A program made the position numbers and the translations under genes. From Argopecten irradians (Eukaryota > Mollusca > Bivalvia > Pectinida > Pectinidae): 64,000 nt of DNA. This document shows positions 13,593 through 32,800 of this stretch, in pieces. The notes beneath the pieces were generated by a model. That model was not told where the DNA came from. It searched no databases and saw only the letters and a list, made by a program, of their open reading frames with translations. Where the stretch lies: positions 31,687,540-31,751,539 of the forward strand of contig NC_091134.1 of NCBI RefSeq assembly GCF_041381155.1, read 5' to 3'. Position 1 is the stretch's first letter; each line of letters begins with the position of its first letter.

Positions 13593-13989
13593 AGATCTGT
13601 GACTCGTGGAAACTAATATAAGTTACTGAAGAGTAACTGTAGACTGGATATTAGAAAACACAACAGTTGGAACACATTACCAGACAATACAGTCGATGCT
13701 GAAAACATCAACTCTTTCAAGAGTAGACTGAACAATTTCTGGAAATACCATGAACTAAAATTCAACCCTAGCTGTTTCCAAAACCTTCCGGACCCGAAGA
13801 CTTAAAAATGTGATAGGTCAGAGAGGCCTCCGGCCTATAATATGAAGACCTCTACGACAGGAAATGCAGACGACATGCATGCATAGGCATTGGAGAACTG
13901 TCTTGACCAGAGAATCTACATGTATATTGAAATAAAATGCAGGGCCTTTACCAAGTCCTAACTTGGGCCATGAAGTTATTATTATCGTA

Positions 13990-16354
13990 AATAACATATG
14001 GACGTATTCTGTACATATATGCCGATCGGAAGCCCTAAGGATATTGGGAATGGTACTATACCGGCGAAATATAGAGAAGTAATAATAATCCTGCCCGACT
14101 CAAAGAGCGGGCTACATATTGTATACGTTTACTTGAAAGAATATGTAGCATTTACGTCATCAGATGCCACGAATAACTAAGTTGTTAAAGTGTGCGATGT
14201 AACATAAAATTATTTGGGCTACATGTATTTCAGAGAGATGGATTTGTATCATAACATGTAATATATTCTTAAAGACTTTAATCAAACAAGACTATATTGC
14301 ACTGCATACACCCATCTAATGCTTAAAATCAAGTCAAGTTTAAACCACTAATCCATTTAACTTTTATATAATCGTATAAGATGATTTGGGCTTCTTTCAT
14401 GAAACATGCATACATGCCGCATGACAAGATCAAAAGCAATGTTTTAACCATAAACTGAAGTTTAAAAATAGTGTGTTTTGTTAAAGATGCTCCACCGCCG
14501 ACAGAGCATATTTTTTTTATCATTTGTACAATAATTGATACAAATTGTGTATATATATGTGTGTCAAATTAACACAAAAACACATAAGAAATAATTTATT
14601 TTGCTTTTGGTTCATGCGCAATCAGTACTGCATAGATAAATAGACCTTTTCGGGACGCAATTAATTAATCTTTAATATTATTATCATGAAGTAAAATAAG
14701 AAGCTCAACTTTTCTATTACGGTAATGGTGTAAAGTGAGAAACTTTTGTAACTGAAGAAAACTAAGAATTCTGCTGATTCTTTTGTTGACAGAGAAAAAA
14801 TACCATACATCAGCTTTGTAGCATCTTTAAAAGCACGAACATATGGAAATAAATTTAATAAACCTATATCTATTACCGTGTAGACGGATTACGCTATATT
14901 TGGAGGTTTGTTGCTCTAGTAGTAATCTAGCGAACAGACAACTAAAATATGTGATATCATGATCCGGAGTACCGAGACATAATAATATGCATGTATATAC
15001 AGTCAATATTGTCATCTCCTGATTACACAGAACCTCCGTGAATTTAAAGTAACGCGACCATATTTACAACAAGATATCACCTAGGATGATAGGTCGATAG
15101 GTATTTTAAAATTCATTTTTAAGCATGATGGTTTTTTTATTCATTTCCTGAATGATTGAATGATTTGTTTAAGCATGTTGCTTGATCGTCTTATTTTTCC
15201 CCCGGTAACCTCTCACCCTCGCGCACCAACTCTAAGAACCTTAATTAGCGCAATACACAATGTACGGGCGAGAACATAGAGATCTGAGAATTAGTTACAG
15301 TTCATATAATTATGGAATCACCAGAGTGCCCACAGACTTTTTTAGAACGTTTTTAGGCTCTAGATTAAAAATCGGTAAAAATCGGCCTCTGCATTGTACT
15401 ATACTCGTAAAGGGTGGAAAGCTCACCGAGACAAAACTTGGACACCACTTTGTAGCTAGCTGCTATCGTCTTAGTGACGGCACATTGTATAGTTATATAG
15501 GATGATTTTGAAAGGAAAATTAGCGCTTTCTCCAACTTGCTGGAAATGTTATTAGGTTGCTAGATGGGTTAGAAGTTGAGTAGCAGACAGTCTAACAGCA
15601 GCAAACAGCAATAGCTAGCCTGCCACCTTCACTGTATTAAAGGTAGAACTTCCTGCTTTTCCCATCCCTTCCACATTTCAGTATCATATAAGCAGAAACT
15701 AAACCATAGTTATACTAGTGGGATGACACCTGAAGGAGAGCCAGGAAGGAATTAAATGCATTACGTAGATATATTACGTAGATATCGAAACCTTTTCACA
15801 TGTTCCACACACATTCACGACATGACTGTCCTTGAAATGAGCTTCGTTATTTTATGATAGATCGTATAAAGACGCTAAAAAGAAACGATGGAATCCCAAA
15901 TCGTTTTGATTTTATGTCCGCGTTAATAATTCTCAAGATTAAACGCGAAAAGACCAGTTGTTTCCTGAATAATTCGTTTTTATTACTGGTCAGCTAAATG
16001 TAAGAGCTGTCTCGTCTAAATGGTATTGGGGATCTTTAACAGATGAAACTAATCCAGTATGTCATTTATCGTTTCCTCTCTTCATACGTATTTCAGCGTT
16101 TTTATGGCACACAGTACTAGAATCTCAAACACGGTGTACTCGTAAATATGAGAATTGAATTGCAGATCTATTTGGTGTACGTCTTAATATAATGAACACT
16201 TCTTCCTTGCAACGTTGAATCAATTGGATGGAATATCGACCATATGGAAAATCTACTCTGAGATACATATTGTTTAGACTGAGTATTGTTAAGCATGTTT
16301 CAACCTCGTGTTAAATTTGATGTGCATTTGTTGTAATTGTAGTAAGAAACCAAA
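13990..16354. other. Intergenic region and BDH2 5' flank
   Basis: Apart from the TTAA-family copy at 14485-14826, no gene or clear regulatory element is visible. Its 3' part should contain the promoter and any non-coding first exon of the downstream dehydrogenase gene. Confidence 0.5.
14485..14826 (-). mobile_element. Inverted-repeat element (TTAA family), copy C
   Basis: A 342-bp copy with left terminus AGATGCTCCACCGCCGACAG and a decayed right terminus (GTAGCATCT). TTAA flanks on both sides (14481-14484 and 14827-14830). Non-coding. Same orientation as copies B and D. Confidence 0.8.
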
Positions 16355-21992
<5,638 letters not shown>

Positions 21993-22386
21993 ATTGTCCA
22001 ACAACAAGGAAACTTGCAGCTATCGTAACAAATTATTTACCAAATAATAGGGAAAGCTTGCTGTCAAGGAGATGGGTTATTCCTGAACGCATTTTATAAA
22101 TATTTGTATAGTTTTTATGTTATTCAAGATTAATTTTAGCAATCCATTTAATTTTTGTTTGTATTGTTTTTGTTTTGTTTTTGTTTGTTGTTGTTCGTTT
22201 GCTGTCTTTTGAAGTTATTGTTTAAGTTACACGGGTCATCAGAAAAGCATGTATGTAATAGAAAAGTCTAATAGGTGCATGGAAATTCATGTTTTGTAGC
22301 CTTAAAAGATATAAGCCCAGTTGCAAACGATCAACTTAGTCTTTATCACTATTTCATGTTATTACTTTGAATATTGTAGGCTACTC

Positions 22387-22392
22387 AATAAA
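22387..22392 (+). terminator. Polyadenylation signal for BDH2
   Basis: AATAAA, 395 nt after the dehydrogenase stop codon. It is followed by a T-rich stretch suited to a downstream element. Confidence 0.6.
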
Positions 22393-25300
22393 GCTATTTA
22401 TGCTTCTATTATTATGACTATTTTTTATTTTACTGAAATTTGATATTGGTTTTGAAATTCCGTTACTTTTGTGTACTTTACATATGGTTAAATGTATCTG
22501 CTGGAATGATCATGCGTATAAAAGATTTCAGGTTTTGTTATCCGTTTTTCACGGTTCCATTTTTATACAAATGCGGTTGTTATCTATGCAATATTTTTTC
22601 GTCAGTACACGCTATTTTAATGATTAAAATAATGTGTAAACATTTACAAAATATTAGCAATTCTACCTCTAATTTCATAGTGCGCAAGACATTTGTGTAT
22701 TAAGATTGTTAAGGTCACAAAACGGAACAAATTTAAACATGAAAATTTTTATTATATTTTATGTCTCTTCTTCCCTTCGAATACCAGAAATCATGATGGT
22801 TCCCCTTAGTTTGTAAATGAGTGTTTTAGACCAGCGTGACCTTGATCAAAATTCAAAGTTTAAGTATGCGTTTTTAAAGATAATGTCTGGCGATATAGAT
22901 AGGAAATCAGCAATATAAACTTGTGTATTGAATCGTGGTATGTATAGTGCATTTTCACGCTATAGCAAGATGGCAACTCGTCTATTTCGTTGAAATAGGC
23001 GTATTATGATTGCGTCGTTGCACGAAATTATCATTATGCGTGAATGATTAAAGCTTTTACGGTATTTGTTGAAAACCTCGACTCGCAAGTGAGGTCGAGA
23101 ATACGTAATGGTTAAACAAAATACAAAAGTTAATGGTAGGACTGTCACGTTCAAGAGATCAATTCTGTCTTCTGAATCTTTTATCGAGTTTGCTTTTCAG
23201 ATAATCTATTGAACGATAGTTGGTATATCAAAAATGCGAATCTATCTTACCCGTTTCATGTTGCAATAAAGTATATTTCTATAACGTTACTAGTGTTAGA
23301 GTTGTTTATTATAGAGCAAATGTTCTGAAGTTTTCGTCACAGATAATCATCAATGACAAGTACATTGTTTTACAGTTTATAAGTTGAATTTATAGCGGTA
23401 TATCAATAAATCAATATTCTTCTAAACGTTATAGTATATTATTATTATTATTTTACTCTCTTTTATACTAAACGCCTAACATTCCTAATGCTTTTTCTCC
23501 TTTTGAAATAAACATGATAGCGGGTCGATTTGCGTGCGTAGAACACCCAACCACACTAGACATTTGAAGCAGGTAACATGTTTACAATTTAAACTAAAAA
23601 TAAAGCTTCCGAGAAATATATACATGTACGTCATGCTCACAGCTTTGTTGATGCCTCCTAATCAAGCGAGTGGTTTGGGTACCTTTCTCAGAATCGAGAA
23701 AAAATAACCCTGATGTGGTTTGAAACACAAACCAAATATAAAAATAGTTACCGACAATATGAGTCATCACATTGGAATTTCTGTATCTAGGTACATTCAG
23801 ATTCGTTGGAAACATCGATGAGCAACAGACACTGTCAGAATTCAGAAGTGGACATGTCGACCTTCTTGTGTTCCGATTCTTACATGTAAAGCAACGGACA
23901 AGACTAGTTTCATTATTGAGGCTATATATATACATATACAATATAGAATGTCGGCATATGCCTATAATAATAAAGTATAAGTAAAGATATTGTCAATAGA
24001 CTTGATAACTGGCTTAATTCGAACACTCGGATAACTCGAAAGTTTCTCGTGGTTCCTTCGAGTTCGTATGAACAGGGTTCCACTGTACAATAAGCATAAA
24101 GACAAATAAAGAAAAATAATATTAATTCTGTATATTTTAATGCATGTTTTTATTGTAAAATATGATATTAAACTAGAACCAATGCTGTATGAACACGTGA
24201 TCTGAATAAAAGACCATGCATAAAATCAATGTAAAATTTGAAGAAAAAAATCCATAAAACGAATAAGGCATATCCACGTACACATATAGGAATAATTTGA
24301 TCGGAAGTTACGTAGGAATTAAGGTAGAAATACACCTTCCATGGGACGTATTTCTAACACTTTTGTATGTATTCGATATTAAACCACACTCTTTATTCTC
24401 GTCACAGATAATGATAGACAAAATGCATGAGTAAGAAAACCATCACGATGTCTATACAACGGATAAGATGACATACATAACCAGTTTGTAATAAGAACAA
24501 GTTTTTATGGTCTGAACAGCAGTTAGTTTCAAATGAAAATATTGAAATAGAAAAATGTATTCAATAACAATATGCAACATACTATGGTTGTGTATCTTAA
24601 CTGAAATATGTATTGTACATTGATATACATGCTGTTGTATGAAAACATACTCATAGCATTCACTGACACACTCCGGAAATTAAATCTTGCAGACATTATT
24701 GTAAATTACCACATGGTGTTTTGTGACAGTTGATATATTTTCTTTTAAAACCCCATGCTGGTATGTGACTGTACGATATAATTAACCACCAATCAGATCA
24801 GCTATCTCGGGTTAAAATCCGTCTAGGTAAACAAACATTTCTACAATTATCTATACTTACTTCCTTGTTGACTATTAATCAGGATAGCGATACGTGGCAC
24901 ACACATACATGTATATACCTGGCACGTATCTATCTAGAGATATGTAAAAGTCGATAAATCTATCGCAAATAATGTGATGAACGTATGTAGCTGCATTTAT
25001 TGGTGTCTTTCAGAAGATAGTGTGGAACTGACAAATTATTTTACGTGATAACATATTCATAAAGTTAATTTTTTTTGCTTTGTATATCCAAGAAAAACAC
25101 AGCGTTACCCAGGTTTCAGGGGTTAAAACAGGCATCTATCTATAATAATTTATCGGTAGTTATTGTGGATTATTTTATCTACGTTATTATTAACTTTGGT
25201 GCCCATCTTTCATATTAATTACTGTTACCATCTAACAATTCCAACCGACTCCAAGTCTTAATCAAATCAAACAGTAACGCTATCAGTTTAAAGGTAATTA

Positions 25301-27607
25301 ACTGCCTTTGTAGATAACATCAATACTCCCATTGTCCCGATAGTTTATAAATATACAAACATTAAGATATGTTAATTTAAACCAGTTTGACATTTTGAAA
25401 CAGAATATATATTTTTTAAACAGCTTTTTTCAACACCACGTGTTGGCTTTGTCTTTATAAAAGCTAATAGTTTGTATAGACGATAATCAGAAAATTAAAA
25501 AAATAAAGGTGATAAAATTATAACAAATACATAGATGTAAAGACAAATGTAAAATAAAAAGATATATTTAAAAATACGTCTACATTTGATTTGAATAAAA
25601 TCCAGATAATTATTCTCACTCTACCGCGTTACATACGGGATTCCAAGAATATGTTGCCTATAATATTTGCATGCCGTAGTACGTGTTTCATTCTTGAAGT
25701 GATATCCACATTTCACACACCCTCGCTATACCAAGGGTATCAAATCTCATATCACTGTCGTTATGTCCACCCATGGCCTATGTTAACGTGAAACTGGAAG
25801 CATTTTAGGAGAGACAAAACTTAACAATCACAGGTCTGTACAGAGACTTCCTATAAGTATTACAGAGTGACATCCAGCTAAAAAGCCATCCGATGTACCG
25901 TTATTCAAATCTTTTGATGTACATCAAAGAACAATTACCTGTGCCATCTTTTGTCGCACAGAACCTTCAGTTTTGCTATGACCTAGTTCAGGGTTGCATA
26001 TAGAGATATAGATGGTAACCCTTGGAATATCGAGGATACATTTCGCCATGACATGATATGATAACATTACATGATGTTATCTAATGTATCTACCACAGGC
26101 CAATTAAGACGAAACTTACAAGCAATTATTTCACATACCAACAATTAAATATCCTTAAGATGGTGATGGTGATGGTGATAAAAATTTAATGAGAGCATGA
26201 CACACTCTGAGATTTTATATAATGAAGCGATATTAAGAATCCATATTTCAATCACATTATGCTTTCGCGTTTACACACATGCATCAACACATTGCATGGT
26301 TTATTTATATTTCGTAATCTAATTACACATAAAATGACTGACATGACGTCGCAATAAATTCGATTAAGCGATATTACACAAGTGACATATCAGCAAACAT
26401 ATTACATAATGTATGGGCTAAATAACTGGATATCAGGCGGATTATGTGATAAATTATTTTTAATTGTGTAAAGACATTTAACATTCGAAACATGGGATGT
26501 TAAAACGTGATTTGTAAAATAAAATAGCATTCGCTAAAAGTAAATGTATTGTAAAAAGATTTTTTACATACAACAACACCCTGGTCTACCATACACTATA
26601 TAAATACTGGCAAAATAAAGGGATTTGATCGATGTACGCTGGCTCGCTAGTGTTACTCTAGTTTAAAGCTTATCTGAAATGATTGCTAACACTTTCCTTT
26701 TTCAAAGACTAAACTTTGAATAAAAGGATAAAACCTATTGCTACTGAAAATGACTACAATATGTATACTTCTTTAAGCACATGTCACCAAGTAATACTAT
26801 CAACCATCTAATCGTCGTGTAGGATTATAAGTTATAATTATGATATTATAATATTTTATCTAAATCGTGAAATTAGACCGTCATAAAAAAGACATCAGGC
26901 ATAAAAACGCGCGAAATCAAGTCCAAGTGAATATATAAGATAGTTTACAGATATCATGTCTTATTATCATTATCATCATACGTGAATTGTGAAACATGTC
27001 AAATTCTAAATGTTGAAACATTTTATGTCATATCTAAATGATATTTAAGGATCTGCTCTAGTGAGATTTCAGTCTCGTTGAAGACTCGTTCCACCATTAA
27101 TAAAATAGTTTTGGTGATTTAAAAAAAAACTAATGTCTCAATTTGTAGCAAGTCGGCATAAAGAAAATATGTCAAAAATTAGATTTCTATTGCTTGTTGG
27201 GTTTTTTTTTAATATAAATTTTAGAAATAACCAATTTGGCGGCTATTTTAAAAAGGTACATTTTTTACACTTTGTAGAGAAGTGATCTTTCACCCTTTTT
27301 CACTTCAATATTTTTACTTAACTCGCCCGTGCGACAACATGATTAGCTAAATCAAGTTTGTTTTCGCTGTAAATCTTTTTGAGGTTCACTGAGATGAAAA
27401 TGATTAGTATTAAGAGTTTGATTTTTAATTTTTACATTTTATTGAAGATAAAGCTATATCATAATTTAGCAAGAAAAAAGGAAAAATAACCAATTTTGTA
27501 TTGGGACAAAAAATCAAGCACACTGACCCCCTGTTTTTATGATGGTTTTAGAAACAGCAACTTTTTTTTCATTTGAACTATAAAAATAACAAAAATAACA
27601 AAAAAAA

Positions 27608-27621
27608 GGGGGGGGGGGGGG
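27608..27621 (+). repeat. Poly-G run
   Basis: Fourteen consecutive G bases directly after an A-rich tract. Likely length-variable and a possible assembly weak point. Confidence 0.7.
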
Positions 27622-27734
27622 TTAGTCATCAGAACTTTTTCTGTGAAGCGTTGAATCTGCCAAACAATTGTAAAAAAAAAGAAGAAAAAAAACCGGCATT
27701 TTTATCTTCAAAATTTCACCAGAGAAGATCCTTA

Positions 27735-28089
27735 AGATGCTCCACCGCTGACAAATGGTATTTTTTCACTATTAAAAACAGGAGCAGACGATTTAGTATT
27801 TTTTTCAGTTACAAAAATTACTTACTTTACACCATTACCACCATTGAAAAGTTTGAGCTTCTAATTTTACTTCAAGTTAAAAATATGAAAAATAATTAAT
27901 TGCATCCCGAAAAAAATCCGTACCACTATATCCTATATGAAATGAACTACTGAATGCGCATGTACCAAAGGCAAAATAAATTATTTTATATTATTTTTTG
28001 TGTTAATTAGACTATTATATACACGATTAAACACCAATTATTGTTCAAATGATGAATATCATTTTTGCTCTGTCGGCGATGGAGCATCT
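27735..28089 (+). mobile_element. Inverted-repeat element (TTAA family), copy E
   Basis: A 355-bp copy with termini AGATGCTCCACCGCTGACAA and GATGGAGCATCT. TTAA lies on the right at 28090-28093; on the left TTAA overlaps the first base of the element. Opposite orientation to copies B, C and D. Intergenic. Confidence 0.8.
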
Positions 28090-29865
28090 TTAATATAAAA
28101 ATAGAAATAGCATGTCATCTCAATAGGTGATATGATAACGACTCCGACGATACTGAATACGTATACGTAGTTGTTCAATTTCGTGGATGCGGAATTGCAC
28201 GATTTACTGTTTGAAACTATAACTATTAAAGAATGGATCTGGCTTAAAGTGTAAGTGTGGTATTATGCAGTAGTTGCTGTCCAGCCAAAGAGTTATATCT
28301 AAATTTCGCAAAATCAATTAATGAAATAATACATCCATAAGTGAAATACGTGTATACTATGAATAACAAATAATAACAAAAGTTTAACAAAATTCATGAA
28401 CAAAATAATTGCAATCCAATTGCTAGGAATGCTTTATCACAGTTTGTATGCTTCGTTATGAATCTTCCGATATTACATTGAATATGACAAGTCATGAATA
28501 TCGGTATTATAACATATAATCATTTTTATATGAACATATTGCCATGTAAATAATTCCAGCTGAATAATTAAACAAAGAAAAGAATCACCAAAACCTACTT
28601 TTTTTTAATTATTACAGAAATACACGTGTGTATACATGTACATGTTGTATATACTATTAACATGATTAACGATAACATGCACTGTACTTAAAATTCACTA
28701 GAAAATTACAAAAATAGAATGTGTATGACAAATTATTTTTTGTCATTTTTTTTGTTACCTGAAAGTCTTTTGAATGTTGTTTCTTTACATATATTGCTAT
28801 TCATGAAAGACTTTTTTCACATTTTAGATTTACTTAGCAAAAAGTGTCAATAAATTACCGTAAATAATAAGTGCATATCGCTAACTAAGACCATGTTTGT
28901 TTTCCAACCAAAATTGCTTAGATTGCTATATCTTTCATGTAAATAATGTAGACCTCTTGTGTACAAATAAGCTTACTCTTTATAGATATAAAGCTCTTTC
29001 TTTTTATTGTAATTAAAATTGTGTATGACATATGAATGTGACATCAAAAAATTGAAAAAAACCCTATTAAGGATCTGTCATGGAACGCGCGAAATGTCTG
29101 TAGAGAATCATAGGTACTTTTATATATCATCAGGAAAGGAAAATACTTGACTAAAAAAGGTAATGGTTTTATATGACATTACAAATACCATTCGTGTTCC
29201 TCATGATAATGCTTGAACCTATTGTATATTTTAAAGCTCAATTAACTGTATACCAGCCTATTTTTGCGAGGACTTTATTTCGCGTTTCATTCCCAAACGA
29301 CAATTTTGCGACAATAACAATTTGCGATGTTTACTCAAGTAAGTGTTACACATATTGTACTTGCAGTTGACACTCATTCGCGGCACTTATTTTTCGTGAT
29401 TTCTTTTAGCGAAATACGCGAAAAAAATTATCGCTTGCAAAAATTGCGAAATTTAATTGTACGCCTAAATTAGTTGCTTTACAGTTTTACAAGAACATGT
29501 CAGCGTCACATTATAATTAAAAAAATTGGTTACACATACAACTTATACATAAGTCACACTCCAGGTCCTATATACTGTACGAAAGTTTCTTATCACATAT
29601 AAAATGCTGCTTTGAAAAATAAAATAAAAATTATACTACTTTGAACATTTCCTATACTCTAAAGGAAGATAACAATTAATTAATGTAAAACATTAGGGAA
29701 CTAGGATAGTATGTTATGCTTACACAAATGTATTGATCTACTTGACAAAGGGACGTCGCTCAATTGATGTTCGCATATCATAATAAATTAAGTTAACACC
29801 GTGTTAAGAAGACCATATCGATGAAATCATAATCTCCCGTCAAACCTGGATATATATGTATTTAT

Positions 29866-32800
29866 TTAGGTATTTTCATAAACTGTCTGTTCTTCATCAT
29901 CCGTTGGTATGTGATTAACTTTAGGGGGTTGAATTCTTTTGGCTGGCGCATTTTCATAGTCTCTTAAAGTACTTTCATCCCCGTTTGAGTTAGTATATTC
30001 AGGTTGTGACGTGTCATTGTCTAAAGATTCTTTAGCATTCCCCGATTTGTCCTTGACCTTGCCCGACGTGTCATTGACCTTGTTCGATGCGTCCTTGACC
30101 TTGCCTGATGTGTCTTTGATGTTGCCTAATGTGCCCCTGCCATTGTGTTCGGGAATATTTGCGTCACTGTAAACCTCCGTTGGCGCATGGTCATCTGATT
30201 TCTTTCTGTCGTCCATGTAATATTCTACACCGTTCGGACCACTATAAATTTCACGCGTTGGTGGTTCTGGCTGTATATAAAGAGGGTCTGACTTCCTGTT
30301 TTCTGTTGGTAACGTTCCTATCCGTTCATTGACATAATGTGGATCTTCCTTTTTCTTTTCTTTGTCTGGTTTATCTTTCTCGGACCACCTTTCTTTTTTC
30401 TTTATTTTAGATTTTATTTCTTCTTTTTCTAAATCCGCTATTGATGGCAGCTGCGGCAAATGGTCTATTTTTTCTTTCCGTTTTTTCCTTTTACGGCGTC
30501 TTCGTCTGAAATGAAAAAAAAACATCTATAGCATGGTGATCGATCCTAGCATAATTCAAATGGTTTTATTCCATAGACATCCGCAATGATATCACTTACG
30601 CATTAATATTTTTACACAAATGAATCCGTTTTTCTTTTAAAAAATCAGGATACAGAGTGATATCACTATTCATCCTTTACAAGCATAAAACAGCATCAAC
30701 AATGAAATGCATATCAGCCTATAGTTCCTTTAAGAAACAAGGGGATGAAACACCATCAGATTAGTATTTTATTTTGTTGTATTTCTGTCGTATTTTTAAC
30801 TCAAAATCAAAAACGTATATGATGCATTTATATTTCTAAAACTTTTTATATAATACTGATCGTTTACACATTACTTCTCTGGTCAGAAACTAAATCTATT
30901 TGATGTTGTAAAGTTTACTTGTTGCTCTAGGACACATACACAAATGTATCTACATTAGAGACACGATTATATTTAATACAAGCAAGCCCCTCTCTAGTAA
31001 AATTTGGTTTCAACATAAGGAATAGTGATCCAATTCCTATACAAATAACTTTATAAAAAGTGTCATATCTAGTAACACGTCTAGCTTCTAAACAAGAGAT
31101 CAAGGTCGTGAAGCAAAAGGAAAATGGTTCATTTCCTCTTACACAGGCGTAACTTCTGTCCTTAACGATAAAGACGTTTATCCCATAACAATGTATGTTT
31201 CACAATGGAAAAACATGTAATAAATTCCATAGCAGTTGGTTATCATTTATGTTTACACACTCAAGTGTGTAAACACCTACGACGACTCTGATTGGTCAAT
31301 TTTAAGGTCTCTTGATTGCGATTGGCTGTCAAAGTCTGGCTACTTTTCATAAAGCATTTTCTTTTAAATAGCTTTGTATTTACTGTGTTACGGGTAGTTG
31401 CTTATTCAAAGTTTTAAACATCAAGAGGCCCATGGGCCTTTACGGTCACCTGAGTTCGGATACAGAATGAAAATAAGACATATAAACACTATATATTGAC
31501 CCATCAGGCCGTTGAAGTCAGTCAGTGATTTTATAAATTTGACTTTTAATCTAAAAAGATTATTTGGTTCCATCTAATCTGTGAATTCAGAAGACAGATT
31601 TTTGAAATTTTAGCCATTTTGACCCCTTTTGGCCCCGCCCCTTAGGCCCCTGGGGGTCAGTCATGGAGAATTTGTTAATAGGATTAAATGGCCATTTCAG
31701 AGGGATAATTCTGAGAACATTTTACTAACTTCCTATTACAAATGACCAAATAATGCTCAAAAATGTGTTTTACCTATTAAAACTATAGTAAACTTAACCC
31801 CTCCCCAGGGGAAACCTGAGATCCCAGGGTCATTTTTTGTAGAGGGCCCGAGACCTTTTTATCCATTAAGAGTATTTGATTCTACCATAGCTGTGAGTGG
31901 AGCAGAAGATATTTAAAGTTTTAGTCAATTTTACACCTTTTGGCCCCTCCCAAATATGATTCTCAATTTATGATGATTGGCCTTGTACTTTAAAAGGTTT
32001 GTGCAAAATTTCATTGAAATTGCTCTGGCGGTTGCAGACGAAGTCGAAAATGTAAATTTGTATCGTCGCACGACGGACCACGGACGACGACGGACAAAAG
32101 GCGAGTAGCCAAGGGTATTTAGGACCTAAACATCATGTTAGGAAGAGTATCGTTCTAAATACCCTTATATATTTAAAATTTGAAAATTAACTATCTCGAG
32201 TTCGATAAACATGATAAACAACAGTCACTTGTAACGGAAGCTCTATTTATACTACCGGCAATAACTATTTCTGTCGTAAGTTCTTATCCCTAATACAGCC
32301 CCCAATGAGACTACGTATAAATCTTGGTGTAACAAAAATAATTTCTAAATATTGGATCACGTCTTGCAACGAATGAATGTTCTTTCAATGCCTTCTTGAA
32401 AATTGTTCTCTCTAAGAAAGATTTATTGATTTGTGATTTGGATGAGTGTCGACCATGCTGTTTTCAATCTTTACTTACCGAATAAAGAAAAACACAGCTA
32501 CTCCAATTAGCAATGCTAGTACAATAATGCCTCCACACACACCACCTGCGATGACTGAAAAAAAGATCATATTTACTGTAAACGTGGAAATGTTCATTAC
32601 AGATAAGTTCAGAGATCAAACCAACAAGGACATAGTCATTCAGATCCCCCGCCAATGGAGAGCTTAATCAATTAATGCATTAATTTTATATGCTAGTAAG
32701 AGTATAGGGAAAGTATTTTAAAACACAACTGCAATTGAAGAATATATACAAAACATATTTATGGTTTTTTTTAACAAAGTGAAACCAACTTTGAAAACAT

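Larger units (their letters stand above)
9609..13989 (+). mobile_element. Degenerate non-LTR retrotransposon (LINE, CR1/Jockey group)
   Basis: A two-ORF LINE layout: a PHD-finger-bearing ORF1 region (9609-10664), a short spacer, and an ORF2 with apurinic-type endonuclease followed by reverse transcriptase (10894-13592). The 3' UTR contains a small hairpin (CCAAG...CTTGG near 13950-13970) and ends in a short TTATTATTATCG tail near 13989. Multiple in-frame stops and frame changes make it non-autonomous now. No clear target-site duplication was identified and the 5' end is uncertain. The clade is inferred from the RT sequence pattern only. Confidence 0.85.
22393..29865. other. Gene-poor intergenic region
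   Basis: AT-rich sequence of about 7.5 kb with no exon that could be supported on either strand. It contains a GATGGTGATGGTGAT microsatellite near 26160-26178, a poly-G run at 27608-27621, TTAA-family copy E at 27735-28089, and a dispersed-repeat core near 26012-26042. Undetected small exons or non-coding RNAs cannot be excluded. Confidence 0.5.
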
